From Saprospiraceae bacterium (GTDB lineage: Bacteria; Bacteroidota; Bacteroidia; Chitinophagales; Saprospiraceae), in contig JAHDHQ010000016.1 of the NCBI GenBank assembly GCA_020631235.1, positions 38,539 through 102,538 of the forward strand: DNA of 64,000 nucleotides. Direction: 5' to 3'. The notes beneath the pieces were generated by a model, which saw only the letters and a program-made list of their open reading frames with translations, made no database searches and had not been told where the DNA came from. Below, in pieces: positions 1 to 10,033 of the stretch. A program made the translations under genes and the position numbers. Every line of letters starts with the position of its first letter. Position 1 is the first letter of the stretch.

Positions 1-2
1 GT

Positions 3-1415
3 GAAGCAAAAGCAAAATTTGCAAAACTTAAAGAGGATTACAACGCATACAAGTCGGAGCATAAAGTGGAGATGAAAGAAAGAGAGATGCAAGTTGTGAG
101 TACAGAAAAAGAATTGAAGCTAAAAACGGATAAGTTTAAAGAACAATTAGAATCCATAGAAAGTAGAGAATCAGAGGCCAAGGCAATACGCAAAAATTTG
201 GACAAGCAATTAAGTATCATTGCTAAGAAGAAAGAAGAATTAGATAGAGCAAACGAAGTGCGCATTAAAGAGTTAGAAACCATATCTAAACTTTCTGAAT
301 CAGAAGCTAAAGAGCAACTATTAGAAGCAGTAAAAGCCAAAGCAGAAACTGATGCCTTAAGTATAGAAAAAGAAATTATTGCGAATGCTCGATCAAATGC
401 TAATAAGGATGCTAAGAAAATCGTTATAGAATCCATTCAGCGAATGTGTGCTGAGTATACGATAGAGAATACGGTTTCAGTTTTTAACCTAGACTCAGAT
501 GATATAAAAGGACAAATTATCGGAAGGGAAGGAAGGAACATTCGGGCTTTAGAAGCAGCTACAGGTGCAGAAATCGTTGTAGATGACACTCCAGAAGCGA
601 TCATCATTTCTAGTTTCGATCCGATTAGAAGAGAAGTATGTCGATTGTCACTAAAGCGTCTGGTAGCTGATGGGAGAATACATCCAGCTAAGATCGAAGA
701 AACAGTGGCTAAGGTGAAAAAACAACTAGAAGACCAGATTAAGGAAATAGGAGAGCGAACGGTTATTGATCTAGATATTCACGGCTTACATCCGAAACTA
801 GTTCGAATGGTTGGTCGTATGCGTTTTAGATCTTCTTATGGTCAAAACCTGTTAAAGCATTCTATGGAAACCGCTAATCTGTGTGCTGTAATGAGTGCAG
901 AACTAGGTTTAAGTCCTAAACAAATTAAATTAGCTAAACGAGCTGGATTGTTGCACGATATTGGAAAAGTAGCTGATGAAGAATCAGAATTGCCACATGC
1001 ACTATTAGGTATGCAAATGTGTGAGAAACATAATGAGCATAAAGTAATTTTAAATGCAGTGGGAGCCCATCATGACGAGATAGAAATGAACAATATTATC
1101 TCACCTATTGTACAAGCTTGTGATGCTATTTCTGGAGCCAGACCGGGAGCTAGAAGAGAAATTTTAGAGAGTTATTTGAAGCGAATAGGTGAACTAGAAG
1201 ATTTAGCGATGTCTTATGAGGGTGTTCAAAAATCTTATGCTATTCAAGCTGGTAGAGAATTAAGAGTGATTGTAGAAAGTGAAAAAGTGACTGATGGTTA
1301 TGCAGATGATTTAGCTTTCATGATATCACAGAAAATCCAGGATGAAATGCAATATCCAGGACAAGTGAAGGTTACGGTCATTAGAGAAAAACGAGCTACT
1401 GCAGTAGCAAAATAG
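3..1415 (+). CDS. rny: Ribonuclease Y (5' end cut by window edge)
   Basis: Endoribonuclease that initiates mRNA decay, normally membrane anchored. The reading frame is already open at base 3 and encodes coiled-coil sequence rich in Lys, Glu and Ala, so the start and the N-terminal membrane helix lie upstream; about 470 residues are present and the family is usually 510-525. In order one sees the coiled coil, a KH RNA-binding domain ([11 protein letters not shown] near base 520), and an HD metal-dependent phosphohydrolase domain (LLHDIGK near base 955, plus HHDE near base 1070). GTG at 66 and ATG at 69 are internal codons, not starts. The gene ends just before a strong hairpin terminator and is separate from the ATP synthase operon. 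Confidence 0.95.
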   Translation, partial: EAKAKFAKLKEDYNAYKSEHKVEMKEREMQVVSTEKELKLKTDKFKEQLESIESRESEAKAIRKNLDKQLSIIAKKKEELDRANEVRIKELETISKLSESEAKEQLLEAVKAKAETDALSIEKEIIANARSNANKDAKKIVIESIQRMCAEYTIENTVSVFNLDSDDIKGQIIGREGRNIRALEAATGAEIVVDDTPEAIIISSFDPIRREVCRLSLKRLVADGRIHPAKIEETVAKVKKQLEDQIKEIGERTVIDLDIHGLHPKLVRMVGRMRFRSSYGQNLLKHSMETANLCAVMSAELGLSPKQIKLAKRAGLLHDIGKVADEESELPHALLGMQMCEKHNEHKVILNAVGAHHDEIEMNNIISPIVQACDAISGARPGARREILESYLKRIGELEDLAMSYEGVQKSYAIQAGRELRVIVESEKVTDGYADDLAFMISQKIQDEMQYPGQVKVTVIREKRATAVAK

Positions 1416-1437
1416 ACTTAAAACGACATAATTGTGG

Positions 1438-1475
1438 AGGCATTTTAGGAAATTAGGTCCTAAAATGCCTTTTTA
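1438..1475 (+). terminator. Rho-independent terminator of rny
   Basis: A perfect 13-bp inverted repeat (arms 1438-1450 and 1458-1470) encloses a 7-base loop and is followed by a run of T. It begins 22 bases after the rny stop codon. It is the cleanest hairpin terminator in the first 7 kb. Confidence 0.9.
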
Positions 1476-1685
1476 TGTTTTATATGTAACTTTTCTGTAA
1501 AGCGAAGTTAATTTCTGAAAAACCACCAAAGCTTAAATTTAATTTTGCTAAATCAGCTCTTTAGCACACAAATGCCCATACATTCCAAGGAGCCAAAAAT
1601 ATTTTTTTTAACATTATGTTACTGCTTGATATTGTATAGAAAAAAAGCAATTCAGATTATAAATTGATAGTTCATTAAGCTATTT

Positions 1686-3086
1686 TTGTGGCGAATTTTA
1701 AATCGTCAGGCATTGGGGAAGAAATTTATTTTAATCAAGCTTGTTATTGTTGCTCTGTTTTTTGGCTCTTCACTTACAGCTCAGCAGCATAACCATGACC
1801 ATAGCGGTCACCATCATGATCATTCATCTCATGACCACAGTGGTCATCACCATGATCACTCAGGCCACGATCATAGTGGTCACGATCATAGCGGTCACGA
1901 TCATAGCGGTCACGATCATAGCGGTCACGACCATGCTGCTCATGATCATGGAAGTCATGGGCATCATGGACCTGTTTGCGGAGTAGCCCATGACGATACG
2001 TTTGATGCAGGAAAAACTGCATTTCATCACATATCAGACGCTAATGTTTATAGTATAGGACCATTGCAAATACCTTTGCCATGCTTCTTATATGCACCAG
2101 GTACAGGATGGGATGTCTTTATGTCCAGTAAATTAAAATTTGACAAGATTGGTCATGGCGACGGAGGCAAAGCATATAATCGGTATGTATTAGACGGAGG
2201 ATCGATAAGAAGGGTAAAAGATGCTTCATTCCCTATGGGTGATGTGTCAATATCAGGTTTTGTACATCAAGATGACGGATATTTTGTTTGTCACAATAAC
2301 AAGTTGTATGAAACTGAGGCAAAGAGCACAGCAGATGGTGGCTTGTTTGGAGGAGGAATTACTTCGTTTTATGATTTCTCGTTGACTAAGAATGTTACAT
2401 CCATGTTGATTGTAACATTTTTGTTAAGTTGGTTGTTCTTATCAATTGCCAGAAGATATAAAGAAAGAGATGGAATGGCGCCTAAAGGAGCTCAGTCTTT
2501 TATGGAAACGATGTTTGTTTTTATTCAAGATGAGGTGGCAAAGCCATTTTTGGGTGCACAATACATGAAGTTTTTGCCATTTCTAATGGCTATTTTCTTC
2601 TTTATTCTTGGTTTGAACTTGTTTGGGCAGATCCCATTTTTTGGTGGGTCAAATGTAACGGGTAATCTTGGTGTTACTATGGTGTTAGGTATTTTAGCCT
2701 TCTTGGTTACAAATTTTAGTGGTAATAAGCATTATTGGGAACATATTCTGTGGATGCCTGGTGTTCCGGCATGGGTTAAAACTATATTAACACCGGTAGA
2801 AATATTAGGGATATTTATCAAGCCATTAACCTTAATGTTGCGTTTGTTTGCAAACATTACGGCGGGACACATGGTGATCATCATTTTTGTGAGTTTGATA
2901 TTTATTTTTGGTGATTTAGGAAATAACATGGGAGCAGGATATGGTACAGCAGTGGCTTCGACATTATTAACATTGTTTATGATGGCGATAGAGTTACTTG
3001 TAGCGTTTATCCAAGCTTTTGCTTTTTGTATTTTGACAGCATCTTATATAAGTGCTGCTGTGGAAGAAAGTCATGAGCCTCATTAA
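1686..3086 (+). CDS. atpB: F0F1 ATP synthase subunit a with His-rich N-terminal extension
   Basis: Proton channel subunit of the membrane F0 sector. The C-terminal two thirds is a typical multi-helix subunit a; the essential Arg lies in LMLRLFANITAG (about residue 386). The first 35 residues look like a cleaved signal peptide (hydrophobic core, then LTAQQ), as is common for Bacteroidota AtpB. A segment at residues 35-95 then holds about 28 histidines, mostly as SGHDH repeats, before the family-typical HHISDA segment. At 466 aa it is much longer than the E. coli protein (271 aa). No ATG is present: TTG 1686 is used here, and TTG 1713 would give a tidier signal peptide. A stop at 1668 bounds the frame upstream. 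First gene of an atpBEFHAG operon. Confidence 0.93.
   Translation: MWRILNRQALGKKFILIKLVIVALFFGSSLTAQQHNHDHSGHHHDHSSHDHSGHHHDHSGHDHSGHDHSGHDHSGHDHSGHDHAAHDHGSHGHHGPVCGVAHDDTFDAGKTAFHHISDANVYSIGPLQIPLPCFLYAPGTGWDVFMSSKLKFDKIGHGDGGKAYNRYVLDGGSIRRVKDASFPMGDVSISGFVHQDDGYFVCHNNKLYETEAKSTADGGLFGGGITSFYDFSLTKNVTSMLIVTFLLSWLFLSIARRYKERDGMAPKGAQSFMETMFVFIQDEVAKPFLGAQYMKFLPFLMAIFFFILGLNLFGQIPFFGGSNVTGNLGVTMVLGILAFLVTNFSGNKHYWEHILWMPGVPAWVKTILTPVEILGIFIKPLTLMLRLFANITAGHMVIIIFVSLIFIFGDLGNNMGAGYGTAVASTLLTLFMMAIELLVAFIQAFAFCILTASYISAAVEESHEPH
1863..1937 (+). repeat. 15-bp tandem repeat coding for SGHDH units in AtpB
   Basis: Five adjacent 15-base units (starting at 1863, 1878, 1893, 1908 and 1923) differ at only a few positions; three middle units are identical (GGTCACGATCATAGC). 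More diverged copies precede them from about 1803. The unit is a multiple of three, so copy-number change would keep the reading frame and only lengthen the His-rich segment. Confidence 0.9.
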
Positions 3087-3125
3087 TGGGCTTTTAACTA
3101 TATGTGCATTTGCACAATTATTTAA

Positions 3126-3350
<225 letters not shown>

Positions 3351-3426
3351 TCATTGTGAAAAGATAATGGAAGATGCAACGGTTGGTTGTATCTCCATTT
3401 TTTAAAAAATTGTAAAATTAATTGTA

Positions 3427-3939
3427 ATGTTTTTTTTAGCAGATTTTAATGTAATAAGACCTGATTTCGGACTTCTTTTTTGGACGTCTTTAATCTTTAT
3501 TCTTTTTTGGCTTTTAATTGGAAAGTTTGCATTTAAGCCTATTGCTCAGGCACTTAGAAAAAGAGAAAATGATATTCAGGGAGCTTTAGATGAGGCAAAG
3601 GCAGCGAGAGAAGAAATGGCTAACCTTAAAGCGGAAAACGAAAAGATACTTGTTGCGGCAAGAGAAGAAAGAGCTAGTATTTTAAAGGAGGCCAAAGAAG
3701 CTAAAAATCAAATGATTAGCGAAGCCAAAGAAAGTGCTAAATCAGAAGCTAATAAGATTTTAAATTCGGCAAAAGCTGAAATAGAAAATCAGAAAAAACA
3801 AGCCTTGAGTGATATTAAAAACCAAGTAGGAATTATGGCTTTGGATATTGCGGAAAAGGTAATTAAGAAAGATTTAAAATCAGATTCAAATCAGCAATCG
3901 TTTGTGGAGAGTTTGGTTAACGATATAAAAATGAACTAG
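3427..3939 (+). CDS. atpF: F0F1 ATP synthase subunit b
   Basis: Peripheral stalk subunit linking F0 to F1. One N-terminal membrane helix (about residues 12-33, FGLLFWTSLIFILFWLLIG) is followed by a long, highly charged helical region rich in Lys, Glu and Ala, as expected for the dimeric b stalk. Length 170 aa is normal. The stop is followed four bases later by the atpH start, so translation is probably coupled. Confidence 0.95.
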   Translation: MFFLADFNVIRPDFGLLFWTSLIFILFWLLIGKFAFKPIAQALRKRENDIQGALDEAKAAREEMANLKAENEKILVAAREERASILKEAKEAKNQMISEAKESAKSEANKILNSAKAEIENQKKQALSDIKNQVGIMALDIAEKVIKKDLKSDSNQQSFVESLVNDIKMN

Positions 3940-3943
3940 GCCT

Positions 3944-4483
3944 ATGTCTGTAGGAAGAATAGCAACAAGATATGCCAAGTCATTGCTTGATTTAAGTATC
4001 GATCAAAATCAATTGGAAGATGCAGTAGCAGATATTCAAGGGATGAAAGCTACTATGGCAAGTAAAGAACTGATAAATTTCTTTAAAAGTCCTGTGATTA
4101 AATCGGATAAAAAATTAGCAGTTTATAATGCTGCTTTTGGAGGGAAATTTAAGTCTATAGCAGACAAATTTTTTCAGCTTGTTATTAAAAAAGGAAGAGA
4201 AGATGTATTGCCAGAAATTTGTGATGAATTTTTGCATCAGTATAAGGAGCACAAAGGAATAAGTGCGATAACAATAGTGTCAGCGTCGAAAATGAGTGCT
4301 GAAGCAGAAGCAAAAGTAAAAGCAAGACTGCTTGAAAGCAATGAAACATATTCAAATATTGATCTTGAATTTGAAATTGATGAATCGTTAATTGGAGGAT
4401 TCAAAATTAAGATGGGGGATAAGTTATACGATGCAAGCGTAGCTCATAAATTAGAACAATTAAGAAAAGAATTTTCAAACTAA
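3944..4483 (+). CDS. atpH: F0F1 ATP synthase subunit delta
   Basis: Stalk subunit connecting b to the top of the alpha/beta hexamer (OSCP family), 179 aa. The N-terminal start RIATRYAKSLLDLS and the C-terminal segment around ESLIGGFKIKMGDKLYDASV are family hallmarks. It sits between atpF and atpA in the canonical order. Confidence 0.95.
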   Translation: MSVGRIATRYAKSLLDLSIDQNQLEDAVADIQGMKATMASKELINFFKSPVIKSDKKLAVYNAAFGGKFKSIADKFFQLVIKKGREDVLPEICDEFLHQYKEHKGISAITIVSASKMSAEAEAKVKARLLESNETYSNIDLEFEIDESLIGGFKIKMGDKLYDASVAHKLEQLRKEFSN

Positions 4484-4513
4484 TAAGATTATAACCTTTT
4501 AAAATTATATACT

Positions 4514-6100
4514 ATGGTTGGTGTTAGCCCAGAAGAAATATCAGCGATAATCAAAGAACAATTATCCGGATTTAAAACTGAAGCAGAACTAGAAGAAGTA
4601 GGTTCGGTCCTTCAGGTTGGTGATGGAATTGCACGTGTTTATGGTCTGTCTAAGGCTAGAGCAGGTGAACTTGTTGAATTTGAGAATGGCGTAAATGCAA
4701 TTGTTTTGAACCTTGAAGAAGACAATGTAGGAGTTGTACTCATGGGTCCATCTGATGGTATTAAAGAAGGTTCGACAGTTAGAAGAACTGGTAAAATTGC
4801 CTCTATTCAGGTAGGCGAAGAGATTGTAGGTAGGGTGGTTAATACCCTAGGACAGCCTATTGATGGTAAAGGAGCCATCGGTGGTGATTTGTACGATATG
4901 CCATTAGAGCGTAAAGCACCTGGTGTAATTTACAGACAGCCGGTAACAGAGCCTTTACAGACAGGTATTAAAGCGATTGATGCAATGATACCGATTGGTC
5001 GTGGACAAAGAGAGTTAATCATTGGTGATAGACAAACTGGTAAAACGGCTATTGCTATAGATACAATCATTAACCAAAAAGAGTTTTATGACCGCGGAGA
5101 GCCTGTATTCTGTATATATGTAGCTTCAGGGCAAAAATCTTCAACGGTTGCACAAGTGGCAAAAGTTTTAGAAGATAATGGAGCGATGGATTACACAGTT
5201 ATTGTTTCTGCATCGGCTTCAGATCCGGCACCTTTACAGTTCTATGCTCCTTTCGCTGGAGCTGCCATTGGTGAGTACTTTAGAGATACTGGAAGGCCTG
5301 CACTTATTGTTTATGATGATTTATCAAAGCAAGCGGTGGCTTATAGAGAGGTTTCTCTTTTATTAAAAAGACCTCCGGGTAGAGAGGCTTATCCTGGTGA
5401 TGTATTTTACCTTCACTCAAGATTATTAGAAAGAGCTGCTAAGGTTATCGACAATGATGCGATTGCACAAACTATGAATGATTTACCTGACTCTTTAAAA
5501 AACTCTGGAAAAGTTAGAGGAGGTGGATCATTAACCGCCTTACCAATTATTGAAACACAAGCTGCGGATGTATCTGCTTATATTCCTACCAATGTAATTT
5601 CTATTACAGATGGTCAGATATTCTTAGAATCGAATCTATTTAACTCTGGAATTAGACCTGCGATTAATGTAGGTATTTCAGTATCAAGAGTAGGAGGTTC
5701 TGCACAGATAAAATCAATGAAAAAAGTATCTGGTACATTAAAGCTTGATCAAGCTCAATATAGAGAGTTGGAAGCATTCTCTAAATTCGGTTCGGATTTA
5801 GATGCGGCTACTTTATCGACATTAGAAAAAGGTAAGCGTAATGTGGAAATATTAAAACAACCACAATATTCTCCTTTATCAGTAGAAAATCAAGTGGCTA
5901 TTATTTATTTGGGTACCAATGGATATTTGAAAGATGTTCCAGTAAATAAAGTGAAAGCTTTTGAAGAAGAGTTTTTAACGGCACTAGGTCAAAAGCATCC
6001 TGAGGTTTTATCTTCTTTCAAAGCAGGTAAATTAGAAAAGGAAAACTTAGAGTTAGTAAAAACTTTAGCATTAAACATTGCTAAGTCATATTCAGCTTAA
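4514..6100 (+). CDS. atpA: F0F1 ATP synthase subunit alpha
   Basis: Regulatory nucleotide-binding subunit of F1, 528 aa. The Walker A loop GDRQTGKT is at residues 171-178 and [15 protein letters not shown] carries the conserved alpha signature. The protein is complete and highly conserved. The catalytic beta subunit gene is not next to it: atpD and atpC are absent from the window, which is common in Bacteroidota, where they form a separate unit. Confidence 0.98.
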   Translation: MVGVSPEEISAIIKEQLSGFKTEAELEEVGSVLQVGDGIARVYGLSKARAGELVEFENGVNAIVLNLEEDNVGVVLMGPSDGIKEGSTVRRTGKIASIQVGEEIVGRVVNTLGQPIDGKGAIGGDLYDMPLERKAPGVIYRQPVTEPLQTGIKAIDAMIPIGRGQRELIIGDRQTGKTAIAIDTIINQKEFYDRGEPVFCIYVASGQKSSTVAQVAKVLEDNGAMDYTVIVSASASDPAPLQFYAPFAGAAIGEYFRDTGRPALIVYDDLSKQAVAYREVSLLLKRPPGREAYPGDVFYLHSRLLERAAKVIDNDAIAQTMNDLPDSLKNSGKVRGGGSLTALPIIETQAADVSAYIPTNVISITDGQIFLESNLFNSGIRPAINVGISVSRVGGSAQIKSMKKVSGTLKLDQAQYRELEAFSKFGSDLDAATLSTLEKGKRNVEILKQPQYSPLSVENQVAIIYLGTNGYLKDVPVNKVKAFEEEFLTALGQKHPEVLSSFKAGKLEKENLELVKTLALNIAKSYSA

Positions 6101-6124
6101 TAATATCAACAAGCCTTATAAAGC

Positions 6125-7027
6125 ATGTCTGGAAAATTAAAAGAAGTAAGAGAGCGGATTTCCTCAGTAAAATCGACTATGCAGATTACTAGTGCCATGA
6201 AAATGGTATCGGCTGCAAAATTGAGAAGAGCACAACAGGCGATTACAGAAATGCGTCCATACTCAGATAGATTAGCCAAAATGTTAAGCAATATACTTTC
6301 AAATTTGGAAGGAGAGGCTAATACAAGTTTAGGAACAGCTAGACCTGTAGAAAAGGCAGCAATTGTGGTTATTACATCGACAAGAGGTTTATGCGGTGCT
6401 TTTAATTCCAACATTATTAAGGCTGCTGCTAATAAAATTGAAGGTGATTACAAAAGGCATTATGATGCTGGTAATTTAACTATTTATTGCATTGGTAAAA
6501 AGGCATTTGATGCGATGAAACGTAGGTTTCCTACAGCGAATATTGTAGATAAATATGTAAATCTTTTCACTGATTTGAGTTTTGACAATGTTTCTGAAGT
6601 ATCTAAGCAATTGATGCGTGAATTTGAAGGAAATTTGGTTGATGAAGTTCATGTATGCTACAGCAGGTTCAAAAATGCGGCTGTTCAGTTACCTAATTGC
6701 GTTCAGTTTCTTCCTGTTCCAAAAATGGAGGTAGAAGAAAGTGATGAAAAAGCCAAAAAGATAAATGCGGATTACGTGTTCGAACCAAGTAAGGAAGAAT
6801 TATTAGAGCGATTAGTACCTACAATTCTCCAAACTACTTTCCATAAGTATGTGTTAGACAATCACGCATCAGAACATGGTGCAAGAATGACGGCTATGGA
6901 TAAGGCTACAGAAAATGGTGGAGAATTATTGAGAGATCTCAAGATCAGTTATAATAAGGCGCGTCAAGAATCTATTACGAAAGAAATTTTGGAAATAGTA
7001 GGTGGTGCAGCAGCATTGGAAGCCTAA
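6125..7027 (+). CDS. atpG: F0F1 ATP synthase subunit gamma
   Basis: Central rotor shaft of F1, 300 aa. Both conserved coiled-coil ends are present: the N-terminal KEVRERISSVKSTMQITSAM and the C-terminal NKARQESITKEILEIVGGA. A RGLCGAFN motif is present near residue 90. It is the last gene of the operon and is followed by a strong terminator. Confidence 0.97.
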   Translation: MSGKLKEVRERISSVKSTMQITSAMKMVSAAKLRRAQQAITEMRPYSDRLAKMLSNILSNLEGEANTSLGTARPVEKAAIVVITSTRGLCGAFNSNIIKAAANKIEGDYKRHYDAGNLTIYCIGKKAFDAMKRRFPTANIVDKYVNLFTDLSFDNVSEVSKQLMREFEGNLVDEVHVCYSRFKNAAVQLPNCVQFLPVPKMEVEESDEKAKKINADYVFEPSKEELLERLVPTILQTTFHKYVLDNHASEHGARMTAMDKATENGGELLRDLKISYNKARQESITKEILEIVGGAAALEA

Positions 7028-7050
7028 TTAATAATTATAAAGAAAATAGA

Positions 7051-7082
7051 AAGCCCGATTTTTTACAATCGGGCTTTTTTTA
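7051..7082 (+). terminator. Terminator at end of the atp operon
   Basis: A 10-bp perfect stem (arms 7051-7060 and 7067-7076, AAGCCCGATT and its complement) with a 6-base loop is followed by seven or more T. It lies between convergent atpG and the minus-strand PQQ-repeat gene and may serve both, although the T-run favours the plus strand. Confidence 0.92.
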
Positions 7083-8339
7083 TTAAATGGTTTTTAGATG
7101 AACGCGCATAAAGCTTTGTCCGTCGTTAATAAAGATATCACCAGACTCTTTATCTATCAATAAACCTCCTATATTGAAATTATTGTGTTTGTTTACAGGA
7201 GATTGATGAGTTTCATAAAATATTTTTCCTGCGTTTGGCTCAAAGACTATTAGACTTTTTTGTCCCACGGTGTAAATGAGTTCATTATGGTTAACAAAGT
7301 AATTATGTCTGTCAACATGTGAATCTTCATGATACCAAGACATTACTCCTGACTCTAAATTAAATGCTAACATCTTATTTGAACTACTGGGTTTTACAAT
7401 AAAATTGTAGTTTGCAATAATTGGATCTCCAGTAGTAAAAGCTTGTATACTTTCATTTGGAACTTGGTTTTCCCAAATCATACTGCCAGTCTCTAAATCT
7501 AAGCAAAATACAGAGTAAGAACCAATTAAATATACTTTTCCATTATGGATGCTTGGAGGTACATAATTAATATCTTTTTCATCAATATTTTCTTCTATCC
7601 AATTGTAGGTTTTAGTACTTATGTTATAACTCAATAGATGAACTGTGCTTGCGATTCCCACTGATTCAAAATAAGAAACTGTGACTAACATATTCAATTC
7701 GTTATTTTCGTTTCTATAGAAAGCTGGATTATTTAAAAAAGGGGACATTCCACTTTGTTGATCTCTATAATAGCTTATTAGTTCTTCAATCTCATAGTTG
7801 TCAAGATTAATTCTTTTCATTGTGTTATACTGTTGTCCAGGATTAAAACAATCTCCAACATTTAGGTATAAGAAATTTTCATTTAAAACTAGCGAAGGGT
7901 TAACGCATTCTTGATCATTTGTATAAAAGTTATATGACCATACTATTTCACCTGTATCAAAATGTACTGAATATATAGTATTAGCGATTAGACAAATAAT
8001 TTGCCCATTGTAGTGATGTAATTTCCTTATTATTCCAAACTTAGGCATTCTAGTTTGCCACAGAATTTCACCAGTTAAAGCATCGAATTTGTATATGACT
8101 TCATTTTCAGTATATCCAGCAAAGCCAATCGGAACAAATACTTTGTTTTTTAATAGTAAAGGTTCACCTTGGCGAAACAGCGAATCTAGGCCTATGTTGT
8201 CTTTATTATAATCAAAATGCCATATAACATCAAAATCAGGATTGGGATTATACAACTCTTGAATATCGAGAAGTTCTTTTTCTTTACATCCAATAAAGAA
8301 AACACAAATGCAAATGAAGTAAAAGATATTATTGTGCAT
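7083..8339 (-). CDS. PQQ-like beta-propeller lipoprotein
   Basis: Predicted lipoprotein of 418 aa: a short hydrophobic leader ends in FFIGC, with lipidated Cys at about residue 18. The body consists of repeats of the PQQ/quinoprotein propeller type, each with a pattern like LDLETGSMIWEN (also ALTGEILWQT, FDTGEIVWSY, LESGVMSWYH). Such propellers act as scaffolds or dehydrogenases; I see no catalytic domain or haem motif, so no enzymatic role is claimed. It follows the lipase-like gene by 60 bases on the same strand and may be in one transcription unit with it. Confidence 0.8.
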   Translation of the reverse strand: MHNNIFYFICICVFFIGCKEKELLDIQELYNPNPDFDVIWHFDYNKDNIGLDSLFRQGEPLLLKNKVFVPIGFAGYTENEVIYKFDALTGEILWQTRMPKFGIIRKLHHYNGQIICLIANTIYSVHFDTGEIVWSYNFYTNDQECVNPSLVLNENFLYLNVGDCFNPGQQYNTMKRINLDNYEIEELISYYRDQQSGMSPFLNNPAFYRNENNELNMLVTVSYFESVGIASTVHLLSYNISTKTYNWIEENIDEKDINYVPPSIHNGKVYLIGSYSVFCLDLETGSMIWENQVPNESIQAFTTGDPIIANYNFIVKPSSSNKMLAFNLESGVMSWYHEDSHVDRHNYFVNHNELIYTVGQKSLIVFEPNAGKIFYETHQSPVNKHNNFNIGGLLIDKESGDIFINDGQSFMRVHLKTI

Positions 8340-8399
8340 ATTTATAATTTTAGATCAAAGCAAAGGAAGCAGTTACACTTCCTTTGCAAATATTAATAA

Positions 8400-10025
8400 T
8401 TAATCGTGTCTTGGTGTCATGAACCAGCTTGATAATTCTCCATCAAAAATATGGTGCATTGCATTGAGTGTATTGCCGTCATTTCTCATTTGTAAATGAT
8501 TGGAGCCAGGCATATGATATAAAGGAAGATTTAGTCCTTTAAAACTTGTAGCAGACTCTTGCAAAACTACCGCATCGCTTGGTTTATTTATAGTGCCACT
8601 TACAAAAGTCGAACAATAATTAGCGTCAGGATCACTGCAAATTTCACCTTCTTCTAACACCCATGTTTGGTAGGTTGTACCAGACTCACCTTCGTTTTCA
8701 CCTTCCAAATCAAAATATGTGCATTGACAAGAATACTGTGTACCTGTCATTCCAATAGCATTTTTCCAAATTTCATTAAAATTCAAGGTCCAATCCTCTC
8801 CCTTTGCCCAAGCATTACTTAAAGCTTTTACCTCTTCTTTGGATTTACATAAGGTAGTTTCAAAAGTACCATCACCATTTGTATCAAAATCTACTCTCTT
8901 TTTGAATGGATTAAAACACGGCCAATTTGAAAACAAACCCCAATTTTCATAAACCTCTTGCCAATGTTCTGCTTGGGAGATATATTTCGTTTGTACTTTT
9001 TCCATTTGTTCTCTGGCTGGAGCATCATTGTTAAATCCAGCTTGTCCTACTCCGAGACCAGGGAAATTTACACCGGCTAAAGCACTGTAGAAAAATCTCC
9101 ATGCCATAGTACCATCATCATCTTCTGTTCCGTAAAAAGCGCCTCTTCTAATTGAATTGTCTGGAGTAAAGCTATTTAAGGTTTCTAGATTGACTGAACC
9201 TGGCACTAAATCGTCCACAACAGGAGCTGTGTATCTCTGTTTTATTTGTTCAAATGCCAAATCTCCGACTTTATTACAAATGGTATCTTTTAATTCTTGT
9301 AAAGTCAATAATCCGATATCTCCAATGATATTGAAGAATGTTGATGTTTCTTCAAACTGTACAATAGGTCCGTCAGTCAGTGAATTACATGCATTCACTA
9401 TAAAATCATCCATATGACCTTCAACTAAATTTTCTGCAGCTTTTGCTCCTAAATGAGGTGTACCGAAAGTAAGTATAGCACCAAAGGGTTTGTCTTGACC
9501 AGCCGATTCAAGATTCATATCCATAACTCTACTGGCTAAACCACCCATACTATGAGCAATAATTATATTGTCACTTAATATTTCATCTATCCCGTAACTC
9601 ATTATTTCTTCTTCTAATTCAGCTGCGATCGTCCACAAACTAGATTGATTTAAGTTGTAATCAGGTGTCCAACAATCTACTTTCCAACCGCTAAAATTGC
9701 CACCACCTGGAATGCCATGCCCATGTTCTAAATAAGCCAGCATGTTATCCCAACTACTTCCATTCCCTTCAAGTCCATGCACTAAGAATACGTCTCTTAA
9801 GTACCCTTCATCATATAAATCATAATATTCGTCACCATCGTCTGGTCCTAACTCATCCCCTGGTGGAGGTGGGGGTAGTGGTGGAGCAATCACAGGTACT
9901 TCGACTACAACATCAGGATCTCCTTTAACTTTAACTACAAAATCAATATCGTCACCACAAGGATTTTGACTGTAAACAGCGCTGACACAAAACAATAGTG
10001 TCATTAAAATAAATATATTTTTCAT
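8400..10025 (-). CDS. Secreted lipase/esterase-like alpha/beta hydrolase
   Basis: 541 aa with a cleavable signal peptide (about residues 1-19, ending VYSQ). After a Pro-rich spacer (PPLPPPPP, near residue 50) and an acidic stretch comes an alpha/beta hydrolase fold: the oxyanion strand VFLVHGLEG (near 80) and nucleophile elbow AHSMGG with Ser about residue 159. This resembles secreted triacylglycerol lipases and PGAP1-like esterases. A candidate catalytic His is in PGSNHLQMRN close to the C-terminus. No T9SS tail is visible. The start lies 8 bases after a T9SS-tailed protein gene, suggesting one operon. Substrate unknown. Confidence 0.75.
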   Translation of the reverse strand: MKNIFILMTLLFCVSAVYSQNPCGDDIDFVVKVKGDPDVVVEVPVIAPPLPPPPPGDELGPDDGDEYYDLYDEGYLRDVFLVHGLEGNGSSWDNMLAYLEHGHGIPGGGNFSGWKVDCWTPDYNLNQSSLWTIAAELEEEIMSYGIDEILSDNIIIAHSMGGLASRVMDMNLESAGQDKPFGAILTFGTPHLGAKAAENLVEGHMDDFIVNACNSLTDGPIVQFEETSTFFNIIGDIGLLTLQELKDTICNKVGDLAFEQIKQRYTAPVVDDLVPGSVNLETLNSFTPDNSIRRGAFYGTEDDDGTMAWRFFYSALAGVNFPGLGVGQAGFNNDAPAREQMEKVQTKYISQAEHWQEVYENWGLFSNWPCFNPFKKRVDFDTNGDGTFETTLCKSKEEVKALSNAWAKGEDWTLNFNEIWKNAIGMTGTQYSCQCTYFDLEGENEGESGTTYQTWVLEEGEICSDPDANYCSTFVSGTINKPSDAVVLQESATSFKGLNLPLYHMPGSNHLQMRNDGNTLNAMHHIFDGELSSWFMTPRHD

Positions 10026-10033
10026 GATAATTA

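Noticed and set aside
1863..1937. CRISPR-like short repeats
   Set aside because: Units are adjacent without spacers and lie in a coding frame.
1774..2022. Antisense open frame opposite the His-rich part of atpB
   Set aside because: It mirrors the repeat and has no start region or homology; a by-product of the 15-bp repeat.
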